A DNA stretch of 6,929 bases from an uncultured delta proteobacterium (GTDB lineage: Bacteria > Myxococcota_A > Polyangia > Polyangiales > Polyangiaceae). Where the stretch lies: positions 1 through 6,929 of the forward strand of contig CAITLX010000729.1 of the NCBI GenBank assembly GCA_903893335.1, written 5' to 3'. Position 1 is the stretch's first letter; each line of letters starts with the position of its first letter. Under the pieces are notes generated by a model. It was given only the letters and a program-made list of their open reading frames with translations, had not been told where the DNA came from and ran no database searches. Made by a program: the position numbers and the translations under genes. Positions 1 through 6,929 of the stretch are shown here, piece after piece.

Positions 1-1187
1 AGCAGGGTCGTCTTGCCCGCCCCCGTCGGGCCGACGACGGCCACCAGCGCGCCGGGCGCGGCCTCGAAGCTCGTGGTCGGCAGGTCGAGGCCCTGCCGCA
101 GCACCCCGACGTCGCACACCTGGAGCAACGCGAGCGGCCAGCGCCGCGCGGCGGCGCCGAGTTGCGGAGCGGACGCAGCCGCCGCCTCCGGTGTCCCGGG
201 ATCGAACGCCACGGGCAGGAGCCACGCGAGCGCCACCTCGCCTCGACCGAGGGCCGCGCGCGCGTCGCCCAGGTCGCGCAGCGGCCGGTACGCGAGGAAG
301 AACGCCGCCGCGAACGACGCGAGCGTGCCGTCCGCGAGCGAGACCCCCGCGGCGCGCGCGGCGCCGACCGCCACGACGAGCGCGGCGACGGCGAGCACCT
401 CGTTGGCCGCCGAGAGCGCGGCGCGTGCCCCCTCGACGCGCGAGGCGGCGCGCGCCACCTCGCCTCCGGTCTCCTCGAGCAGCCGACCGACCCGCTCGCC
501 CGCGCCGTAGGTGCGCCAGAGGTCGATGTGCCGCACCAGCTCGTCGACCCCCTCGTGCAGCCTCCCGAGCAGCTCGAGCGACCGGCCATGCGCGCCCCGC
601 CACGCGCGCCGCACCCGCCCGAGCAGCCAGGCGAAGGGCACGAGCACCAGCACCGCCCCGACGAAGAGCCTCGGGCTCAGCCACGCGAGCGCCCCCGCCA
701 GCGGCACGAGCTGCGCCGACGCGCGCGCCAGCGAGAGCAGCCCCTCGTCGACCCCGCGCTCGACGTCGCGGACCGCCAGCGTCAGTCGGGCCAGCACGGC
801 CGGGCCAGGCCGGGCTGCCCCACCCTCGAGCAGGCGCCGGGCCAGCTCGACCCGCAAGCGATTGCCGACCCCCTGGGCCCACCGCGACTGCGCTGTCGCG
901 CTCACGGTCGCCGCCACCCCCTTGACGGCGACCGCGACGAACCCAACTTGCAACACTTGCCTCGCGTCGACCGGGGGCAGCAGCGGCAACCACCGCTCGA
1001 GGCCGCGCGGGCCGACCGCGAGCACCTTTCCAAGCCCCCCCACGGCCAGCGCCACCGCCCCCTGCGCCAGCGCGTGAACGCCCGAAGAAACGACGAAAAG
1101 CGACACCCAGCGCGGCTCGCGGAGCACTTCTGCCCGGGCCCGTCCGTACAAAGTCGGGGGCAGCGACGAGCGGCGCACCGAGTTCAT
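1..1187 (-). CDS. ABC transporter, fused permease/ATP-binding protein (exporter type), 3' end outside window
   Basis: I translated this by hand from the minus strand. It is open for 395 codons from the ATG at 1187 and runs off the left edge. It looks like an ABC exporter half-transporter: an N-terminal membrane domain (hydrophobic stretches near residues 27-58, 79-98, 160-190, 262-282 and 290-300) followed by the start of the nucleotide-binding domain. Walker A, GPTGAGKTT, is at residues 386-394 with K392 as the phosphate-binding lysine. The A-loop, Q-loop, signature and Walker B lie partly or wholly beyond the edge. The residues around 358-364 (CDVGVLR), where exporters normally carry an ATP-stacking tyrosine, contain no aromatic. 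The start at 1187 is preferred over an in-frame ATG at 1235 because the extra codons have low G/C at third positions; a weak GAGAG lies about 11 nt upstream. Substrate unknown. It is divergent from the sigma-factor gene. Confidence 0.88.
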   Translation of the reverse strand, partial: MNSVRRSSLPPTLYGRARAEVLREPRWVSLFVVSSGVHALAQGAVALAVGGLGKVLAVGPRGLERWLPLLPPVDARQVLQVGFVAVAVKGVAATVSATAQSRWAQGVGNRLRVELARRLLEGGAARPGPAVLARLTLAVRDVERGVDEGLLSLARASAQLVPLAGALAWLSPRLFVGAVLVLVPFAWLLGRVRRAWRGAHGRSLELLGRLHEGVDELVRHIDLWRTYGAGERVGRLLEETGGEVARAASRVEGARAALSAANEVLAVAALVVAVGAARAAGVSLADGTLASFAAAFFLAYRPLRDLGDARAALGRGEVALAWLLPVAFDPGTPEAAAASAPQLGAAARRWPLALLQVCDVGVLRQGLDLPTTSFEAAPGALVAVVGPTGAGKTTL

Positions 1188-1293
1188 CGTTAAGTTGCTC
1201 TCATCCAAGCGATCATCCGATGCTGCGCCCCCCATTTTCCAGAATCGTCGGCCACGGGGCCACTGCGAGCAGCCTCCGCAGGCCGCCCGAGGC

Positions 1294-1307
1294 GGCACGG
1301 GGCTTGC
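1294..1307 (+). promoter_or_regulatory. Sigma-54 (RpoN) type -24/-12 promoter element
   Basis: The sequence GGCACG-GGGC-TTGC matches the established RpoN consensus (TGGCACG, four bases, TTGC then A/T) at every core position, with the invariant GG and GC dinucleotides at the required 10-bp spacing. Only the flanks differ: C instead of T before GGCACG, and G instead of A/T after TTGC. It points toward the sigma-factor gene. Transcription would begin near 1318-1320, giving a leader of about 240 nt. It could still be a chance match; no activator site is proven. Confidence 0.45.
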
Positions 1308-1532
1308 GTCACCCCCCAGCGTCCGCTACCGCGCCGCGGGGCGAGGTCTTCCGGCTCCCGGGCCTCCTCGCCAGAAAGTCTCATTACTTCCACACGTAGC
1401 ACCTCACGTCGCCTCCCCGCCGCCTCTTGCGGGAATGACTCCTCGTCCGCACAAGTTGCAAGGTCGTCCACGCCGTGCAGCGATGAAACCACCCCCCCAC
1501 CGTCTGGAATCTGCACGAAACCAGCCGGTCCC

Positions 1533-1552
1533 GCACCTTAGGGTGCAGGGAG
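1533..1552 (+). promoter_or_regulatory. Ribosome binding site of the sigma-factor gene with abutting hairpin
   Basis: AGGGAG at 1547-1552 sits 5 nt before the ATG at 1558 and decides the start of the sigma gene. Directly upstream, GCACC (1533-1537) can pair with GGTGC (1542-1546) around a TTAG loop. The stem ends at the base before the Shine-Dalgarno sequence, so it could affect ribosome access. The 5-bp stem is short and the regulatory role is inference; the ribosome binding site itself is clear. Confidence 0.6.
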
Positions 1553-1557
1553 CCATC

Positions 1558-2994
<1,437 letters not shown>

Positions 2995-3000
2995 CGACGA

Positions 3001-3030
3001 CGAAGCCCCCGGAGACGGGGGCTTCGCTGT
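3001..3030 (+). terminator. Intrinsic-type terminator after the sigma-factor gene
   Basis: A perfect 10-bp stem, CGAAGCCCCC (3001-3010) with GGGGGCTTCG (3017-3026), closes on a GGAGAC loop and begins 6 nt after the sigma stop codon. It is followed by CTGTTTC, a weak T-run. Position and stem strength make it the expected terminator of the sigma gene. The right arm is also the first unit of the adjoining tandem repeat. Confidence 0.8.
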
Positions 3031-3107
3031 TTCACGCGATCCCGAAGCGGGGCTTCGCTGTTTCAGGCGATCCCGAAGCGGGGCTTCGCTGTTTCAGGCG
3101 ATCCCGA
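3019..3107 (+). repeat. 31-bp tandem direct repeat (two full copies and a 27-bp third) built from the terminator's 3' arm
   Basis: Copies span 3019-3049, 3050-3080 and 3081-3107. Each starts GGGCTTCGCTGTTTCA and ends GCGATCCCGAAGCG; the only difference between copies 1 and 2 is C or G at unit position 17, and copy 3 matches copy 2 until it diverges after CCCGA. At each junction CGAAGC-GGG-GCTTCG forms a 6-bp hairpin followed by CTGTTT (3043-3063 and 3074-3094), so the array repeats a terminator-like unit. The copies are contiguous, with no spacers, so this is not CRISPR. It probably arose by slippage or unequal duplication. Confidence 0.9.
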
Positions 3108-3134
3108 GAGGGGGCGAGGTATCCTCCCGTCCCC

Positions 3135-4565
3135 ATGCGCAACGCCCCTCGCTTCACCTCGCGCCGCCCCTCGCTCGCCCTCGCCGCCGTCGCGGCGCTG
3201 GTCGGCGGCTGCAGCGCCTCGGACGCCTCGCCCGAGCCCGCGGGCGCCAGCGCCGACGCGGGAGGCACCGCGGGCCGCTACCACGTCGAGGGGGGCACGA
3301 TCCGCGACGAGCTAGGGCACAGCCTGCTGCTGCGCGGCGTCAACGCGCGCATCGAGGGGGTCTTCGACAGCACGTTCGAGGGGGACCGCCCGGCGACCGT
3401 GCGACCCATCGCGTTCGGCGACGACGACGCGGCGACGATGGCCGCGTGGGGCTTCAACCTGCTGCGGCTCGCCATCAACTGGAGCGGCGTCGAGCCCACG
3501 CGCGGCCAGTACGACGAGGCCTACCTCGCGCGCGTGCGGGCCGTCATCGACCTGTGCGCGCGCCACGGCGTCTACGTCGTCGTCGACTTCCACCAGGACG
3601 GCTACAGCAAGTGGATCGGCCAGGACGGCGCGCCGCTCTGGGCGGTGCTCCCGCCGCCCGACCCGACCAAGCAGAGCTACGACAGCCACACGAGCATCGA
3701 GTCGATCACGGCGTTCTTCAGCCATTTCTGGCCCAACGACGAGGGGCTGCAGGACGCCTACGCGGCGGCCGTGGCGCACACCGCCGCCGCGCTGGCGGGC
3801 GCCGAGAACATGGTCGGCGTCGAGCTGATGAACGAGCCGGTCGCGCTCGACTGGAGCGCGCTGCTGCCGCTGCACCACCGCGTCACCGCAGCCGCGCGCG
3901 GCGCGCTCGCGGGCAAGAAGCTCTGGTTCTTCGAGCCCCCGGGCACGCGCAACCAGCTCGACGAGGCGCCGCTCGCCCCCGAGCCGTTCCCCGAGGCCGA
4001 CGCGGTCTACTCGCCGCACATCTACACCAACACGTTCAGCACCAAGCCGGGCACCACCGTCGAGACCAGCTTCGCGGCAGCCGACGCCGAGGCGGCCTCG
4101 TGGAACGCAGCGCTCTTCGTCGGCGAGTGGGGGGGCAACCCCGACGACGTCGGCTCGCCCGAGTTCTTCCAGCGCCACGTCGACCAGCAGAACGCGCACC
4201 TCGCGAGCAGCGCGCTCTGGGTGTGGAAGGAGGACGGCCCCTGGGGCATGTTCTCCGGCGCCGGCGAGCCCACCGTCTGGACGCCGCGCCCCGCCGCGCA
4301 GCGCTCCATGACGGGCCCGTTCCCCGCCGAGGTCGACGGCCGCCTCACCGCGCTGACCTTCGACCGCGCGACCGCGACCGCCGTGGCCGAGGTGGCCCTC
4401 GCGGGCGCGGGCAAGGTGCTCTGGACGGTGCCGCTCGCCTGGTACCCGAACGGCGCGGTCGCGCGCTGCGGCGACGCCGAGGTGGCCGGCGACGCGAGCC
4501 TGCCCGGGCGTCTGGCCGTGGTCTGCCCGCTCGCGACCGCGCGCGTCGAGCTGCGCGCGAAGTGA
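3135..4565 (+). CDS. Lipoprotein glycoside hydrolase family 5, endoglycoceramidase-like
   Basis: A 476-aa predicted exported glycosidase. The N-terminus has arginines, then a hydrophobic stretch and the lipobox LVGGC with C26 as the lipidated cysteine; S27 at +2 fits outer-membrane retention by the E. coli rule. The GH5 barrel follows: LLLRGVN near the start, then RLAINWSGVEP and VDFHQDGYSKW (H153, D155). LMNEP carries the probable acid/base E234, SPHIY has H295 and Y297, and VGEWGG carries the probable nucleophile E331. The HQD-Y and DGAPLW motifs resemble endoglycoceramidases, which release intact glycans from glycosylceramides. A C-terminal beta-rich domain of roughly 90 residues, with two cysteines, resembles the one in those enzymes. 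Substrate is inferred; another beta-glucosidic linkage is possible. The ATG at 3135 gives a complete signal peptide, but only a weak GAGG lies 15 nt upstream. The gene sits 25 bp after the terminator repeats and overlaps the next gene by 4 bp. Confidence 0.88.
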   Translation: MRNAPRFTSRRPSLALAAVAALVGGCSASDASPEPAGASADAGGTAGRYHVEGGTIRDELGHSLLLRGVNARIEGVFDSTFEGDRPATVRPIAFGDDDAATMAAWGFNLLRLAINWSGVEPTRGQYDEAYLARVRAVIDLCARHGVYVVVDFHQDGYSKWIGQDGAPLWAVLPPPDPTKQSYDSHTSIESITAFFSHFWPNDEGLQDAYAAAVAHTAAALAGAENMVGVELMNEPVALDWSALLPLHHRVTAAARGALAGKKLWFFEPPGTRNQLDEAPLAPEPFPEADAVYSPHIYTNTFSTKPGTTVETSFAAADAEAASWNAALFVGEWGGNPDDVGSPEFFQRHVDQQNAHLASSALWVWKEDGPWGMFSGAGEPTVWTPRPAAQRSMTGPFPAEVDGRLTALTFDRATATAVAEVALAGAGKVLWTVPLAWYPNGAVARCGDAEVAGDASLPGRLAVVCPLATARVELRAK

Positions 4566-5338
4566 ACGCCGCGCACGCCCTCGCGCTCGCCGCCGCGGGC
4601 GCGGCAGCGGGCGCGATCAACTCGGTCGCGGGGGGCGGCACGCTGATCTCGTTCCCCGCGGCCATGGCCGTCGGGCTCCCGCCGCTCGTCGCGAACGCGA
4701 CCAACGCCGTCGCGCTCGTGCCCGGGTCGATCGCGTCGGCGTGGGGCTACCGGCGCGAGCTCGCGAAGGACGCCGCCGTCGTGCGCGCGTTCGCGCCCCC
4801 CATGCTGCTCGGGGGGCTCGGCGGGGCCGCGCTGCTGCTCGCGACGCCCGCGCGCGTGTTCGACGCGATCGTGCCCGCGCTCGTGCTCTTCGCCACGCTG
4901 CTGTTCGCGGCGCAGAACCTCCGCCGACCCACTCCGGCCTCGGCCGACGCCGTCGCGTGGGAGCTGCCTCGGCGCCCGCTCGTCGCGCTCGCCGCGCAGT
5001 TCGCCGTCGGGCTGTACTGCGGCTACTTCGGCGCCGGCCAGGGCATGATGATGCTCGCGCTGCTCGCGTCGGTCGGCGGACGCGACGTGCACCGGATGAA
5101 CGGCGTGAAGAACGTGCTCGCCGCGCTCGGCAACGCGGTCGCCGGCGTCGTGTTCGCCGCGTCGGGCGCCATCGACGCGCGCGCGGCGGCGGTGCTCGCC
5201 GTCGGGGCGATCGCGGGGGGCTGGGGCGGCGCCGCGCTCGCCCGGCGGGTGAACCCGCGACTGGTGCGCTGGTGCGTCGTCGCGCTCGGCCTGCTGCTCG
5301 CCGGCTCGCTCGCCGCCCGCCGGCTGTCGGCGGGCTGA
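4562..5338 (+). CDS. TSUP family permease (TauE/SafE-type sulfite/sulfonate exporter family)
   Basis: This 258-aa, highly hydrophobic protein is about the usual size of the TSUP (TauE/SafE) family and likely has seven or eight membrane helices. The first half opens with GAINSVAGGGTLISFP (residues 17-32), then LPPLVANATNAVALVPGS, the family's N-terminal signature. The second half repeats the pattern at GLYCGYFGAGQGMMML (about 150-165), then the RMNGVKN segment. Known members move sulfite, sulfoacetate or other organosulfur anions; the substrate here cannot be told. Translation starts at GTG 4562-4564, inside the glycosidase stop codon (GTGA), so the two are probably translationally coupled. 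The next methionine would remove the first helix and its signature. The coding end contains a strong hairpin shared with the convergent dacB gene. Confidence 0.88.
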   Translation: MNAAHALALAAAGAAAGAINSVAGGGTLISFPAAMAVGLPPLVANATNAVALVPGSIASAWGYRRELAKDAAVVRAFAPPMLLGGLGGAALLLATPARVFDAIVPALVLFATLLFAAQNLRRPTPASADAVAWELPRRPLVALAAQFAVGLYCGYFGAGQGMMMLALLASVGGRDVHRMNGVKNVLAALGNAVAGVVFAASGAIDARAAAVLAVGAIAGGWGGAALARRVNPRLVRWCVVALGLLLAGSLAARRLSAG

Positions 5339-5346
5339 GCCTCAGC
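5315..5346. terminator. Candidate bidirectional hairpin between convergent permease and dacB genes
   Basis: A perfect 8-bp GC stem, GCCCGCCG (5315-5322) with CGGCGGGC (5328-5335) and loop GCTGT, ends exactly at the permease stop codon. It overlaps a second small inverted repeat, GCTGA-GCC-TCAGC (5334-5346), that contains both stop codons. Only 3 bp separate the two genes, so any intrinsic terminator must overlap coding sequence. Neither side has a T-run, so the termination role is inference. Confidence 0.4.
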
Positions 5347-6811
5347 GAGCGGTCGCCTTCGCGATCGCCTCGACGCACTTGTCGATGGCGGCGCGCGCGC
5401 CGCTCACCTTGCCCGCGACGCCGTTGACGAAGATGGAGAACGCGACCGGCCCGTGGCCCGTCGTGCCGAGCACGTAGCCCGAGAGCGCGGCGACCGACTC
5501 GAGCGTGCCCGTCTTCGCGCGCACGCGCCGGTCGGCCTTGTGCCCGCGGAACCGGCCGTGCAGCGTGCCGTCGACGCCCCCGATGGCGAGCTGGCTCACC
5601 ATCTCGGCCGAGGTCGCCGGGTCGCGGTACGCCGCGCGCAGCAGCCGCGCGGTGGTGCTCGCCGTCACGCGGTTCGCGTCGAACAGGCCCGAGCCGTTCT
5701 TGATCACGGTGCCCTCGTCGAGCGCGGCGATCTCGCCGAGGTACTGCGTGACGATCTCGGCGCCCGCCTCGCTCTTGCCGGGCCTGCCCTTGCGCTCCGC
5801 GCCGAGCGTCTTGAAGATCGTCTCGGCGTAGAAGTTGTCGCTCTGCTTGCCCATCTCCCCGACGAGCACGCCGAGCGGCGCCGAGCGGTGCACGACGAGC
5901 GCGCCGTGGGCGCTCTCGCCCCCCGTCTTCACCTCGCCCGCGACCGCGACGCCCTGCGCGACGAGCAGCGCCTTGAGCGCGTAGCCCGCGAGCAGCGCCG
6001 GGTTCTCCACGCGCCGCACGAAGTGCACCGGCCGCGCGCTCGCCGGGATGGCGCCGCCCACCTTCGCGGTCAGGCGCATGCCGGCCCCCGCGAGCTCGAG
6101 GGTGACGTTCTGCGCGTGACCGTCGGTGCCGGTGCGCACGGTGCCGTCGACGTCGACGAAGCCGGGAGGGTCGAACGACACGCCCGCGGCCGCGCCGGGC
6201 GCGCCGGGGCGCACCGTCATGGTCACGGTGTTCTCGTCGAGCGAGGTCGCGCACACCGGCGCGCGGAAGTAGGCCCACTCGTTGGGCTGCTGCTCGAACG
6301 CGGGGGGCACGTAGTTGTCGTCGAAGAAGCGCTGGTCGACGAGGATGTCGCCGTCGACGCGGCGCACGCCTGCCTCGCGCAGATCGTGGGCCATGTCCCA
6401 GAGGTCGCGCGTCGCGAGCGACGGGTCGCCGTGCCCGCGCAGCACGAGCGCCCCGACGCGGTCCCCCTTCACCTGGCCGTAGAGCGCCGTCTCGAAGCGG
6501 TGGCCGGGGCCGAGCTTGGCGAGCGCCGCGGCGGCGGTGAACAGCTTCGCGTTGGACGCCGGGTTGAGCGGGCGGTGCTCGTCGTGGGCGGCGAGCACCT
6601 CGCCCGAGTCGACGTCGACGATCGCGACGCCCACTTGCCCCCCGTAGTGCGCGACGGTGCGCGCGAGCGCGTCGACCGCCTCGACGAGCGCGGGCGAGCG
6701 CGCCGACGCCCCCGCAGCGGCCGACGCCGCCGGTGCCTGGGCGGAAGCGGGGGCCGCGAGCAGCGGGGCGCACAGCGCGAGCGCGAGGGGGAGGCAGGCG
6801 GCGCGCGACAT
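5342..6811 (-). CDS. dacB: D-alanyl-D-alanine carboxypeptidase/endopeptidase, PBP4 family (peptidase S13)
   Basis: This 489-aa periplasmic penicillin-binding protein would trim the terminal D-Ala of peptidoglycan peptides and cut D-Ala-meso-DAP cross-links. The N-terminus is a signal peptide with the hydrophobic core LPLALALCAPLLAAP and probable cleavage after ASA (residues 22-24). All three active-site motifs are present: SNAK with nucleophile S86 and K89, SDN at 324-326, and KTG at 433-435. The 238-residue gap between SxxK and SxN is the mark of class C PBPs and close to E. coli PBP4, as is the gap to KTG. The full length, about 490 aa, also fits. The start at 6811 is chosen because it begins the signal peptide and GGGGAG lies 2 nt upstream. 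A longer frame from 6886 would bury the signal behind 25 residues. It is convergent with the permease gene and divergent from the gene at 6885. Confidence 0.95.
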   Translation of the reverse strand: MSRAACLPLALALCAPLLAAPASAQAPAASAAAGASARSPALVEAVDALARTVAHYGGQVGVAIVDVDSGEVLAAHDEHRPLNPASNAKLFTAAAALAKLGPGHRFETALYGQVKGDRVGALVLRGHGDPSLATRDLWDMAHDLREAGVRRVDGDILVDQRFFDDNYVPPAFEQQPNEWAYFRAPVCATSLDENTVTMTVRPGAPGAAAGVSFDPPGFVDVDGTVRTGTDGHAQNVTLELAGAGMRLTAKVGGAIPASARPVHFVRRVENPALLAGYALKALLVAQGVAVAGEVKTGGESAHGALVVHRSAPLGVLVGEMGKQSDNFYAETIFKTLGAERKGRPGKSEAGAEIVTQYLGEIAALDEGTVIKNGSGLFDANRVTASTTARLLRAAYRDPATSAEMVSQLAIGGVDGTLHGRFRGHKADRRVRAKTGTLESVAALSGYVLGTTGHGPVAFSIFVNGVAGKVSGARAAIDKCVEAIAKATAR

Positions 6812-6884
6812 GGCTCCCCGGCCAACTACAACGGCGCGCGGGAGTTGCCAACGCCCCGCCGCGACGGTACCTCGCTCGGAGGCC
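6812..6884. promoter_or_regulatory. 73-bp divergent intergenic region upstream of dacB and the right-hand gene
   Basis: It must hold or overlap promoters for both divergent genes. Toward dacB, a TTGGCA on the minus strand (6846-6851) and TGTAGT (6825-6830) form a poor -35/-10 pair at 15-bp spacing. Ribosome binding sites are visible at both ends: GGGGAG for dacB, and GGAGG at 6878-6882 for the plus-strand gene. No clear operator was found. Confidence 0.4.
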
Positions 6885-6929
6885 ATGAAGCGCGCGCTCG
6901 CCCTTCCGGCGCTCGGGCTCGGGCTGCTC
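6885..6929 (+). CDS. N-terminal fragment of a probable secreted or membrane protein, cut by window edge
   Basis: Fifteen codons from ATG 6885 to the window end read MKRALALPALGLGLL: a positive start followed by a hydrophobic core, typical of a signal peptide. GGAGG ends 2 nt before the ATG, the same short spacing seen for dacB. Nothing can be said about its function. Orientation is divergent from dacB. Confidence 0.55.
   Translation, partial: MKRALALPALGLGLL

Larger units (their letters stand above)
1188..1557. promoter_or_regulatory. Divergent intergenic region between ABC transporter and sigma-factor genes
   Basis: This is 370 bp without a convincing gene. Open frames cross it on both strands, but their codons have mixed third positions (many A and T), unlike the flanking genes. 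It holds a sigma-54-like element at 1294-1307 and a hairpin plus ribosome binding site at 1533-1552. Two TCATCC copies occur at 1201-1206 and 1213-1218. I saw no convincing sigma-70 -35/-10 pair for either gene, so the promoter of the ABC transporter gene is not identified. Confidence 0.7.

Noticed and set aside
162..1193. Long plus-strand open frames opposite the ABC transporter
   Set aside because: They are arginine- and proline-rich low-complexity translations of the opposite strand of a real gene; Walker A and membrane helices identify the minus strand as coding.
1188..1235. Alternative ATG at 1235 for the ABC transporter (16 extra residues)
   Set aside because: The extra codons have mixed third positions and only a poorly spaced GGAA precedes them; not fully excluded.
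1190..1516. A 108-codon open frame on the minus strand ending 2 bp before the ABC transporter start
   Set aside because: It looks like an operon partner by position, but about a third of its third positions are A or T, unlike the near-uniform G/C of neighbouring genes, and no family is recognisable.
1195..1557. In-frame upstream extension of the sigma factor
   Set aside because: The extension has non-coding codon use, crosses the sigma-54 element, and a good ribosome binding site precedes the ATG at 1558.
3019..3107. CRISPR array reading of the 31-bp repeats
   Set aside because: Copies are directly contiguous with no spacers and no cas genes are present.
3312..5092. Long minus-strand frames opposite the glycosidase and permease genes
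   Set aside because: They are antisense shadows caused by high GC; no domain or start signal, while the plus strand carries clear family motifs.
4617..6851. A 744-codon minus-strand frame across dacB and the permease gene
   Set aside because: Out-of-frame shadow of dacB; arginine- and alanine-rich with no domain.
6812..6886. Longer dacB start at 6886, whose ATG would overlap the divergent gene's ATG in a CATG
   Set aside because: It would place 25 residues ahead of a complete signal peptide and consume the whole promoter region; the start at 6811 has its own GGGGAG.

Overview
The window is very GC-rich DNA, and its real genes show strong G/C preference at third codon positions. The gene mix points to a myxobacterium-like deltaproteobacterium (Myxococcota): an alternative sigma-70 factor with a long acidic N-terminus, a secreted glycosidase lipoprotein, and a good sigma-54 promoter match. 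The lineage is inference from composition and gene content; no rRNA or other marker is present.

Layout, left to right. (1) 1-1187, minus strand: the first 395 codons of an ABC exporter with fused membrane and ATPase parts, cut by the window edge just after Walker A. (2) 1188-1557: a 370-bp divergent intergenic region holding a sigma-54-type -24/-12 element that points toward the sigma-factor gene, and a small hairpin next to that gene's ribosome binding site. (3) 1558-2994, plus: a 478-aa group-2-like sigma-70 factor. (4) 2995-3134: a strong intrinsic-type terminator whose 3' half is repeated about three times as a 31-bp tandem repeat. (5) 3135-4565, plus: a 476-aa lipoprotein glycosidase of family GH5, most like endoglycoceramidases. 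(6) 4562-5338, plus: a 258-aa TSUP (TauE/SafE-type) membrane permease, starting inside the stop codon of the glycosidase gene. (7) 5342-6811, minus: a 489-aa D-alanyl-D-alanine carboxypeptidase/endopeptidase of the PBP4 (DacB, peptidase S13) family, convergent with the permease gene and only 3 bp from it. (8) 6885-6929, plus: the first 15 codons of a probable secreted or membrane protein, divergent from dacB.

The glycosidase and permease form a translationally overlapped pair. The sigma gene appears insulated from them by the terminator array. DacB is an independent cell-wall housekeeping function. No tRNA, rRNA, CRISPR array, transposase or integrase was seen. The content is mostly recognisable families. 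The points that deserve a second look are the sigma-54-to-sigma-70 regulatory arrangement with altered -10-reading residues, the tandem terminator repeats, the endoglycoceramidase-like lipoprotein coupled to a permease, and the hairpin shared by two convergent genes. I did not find convincing evidence of a wholly new system.
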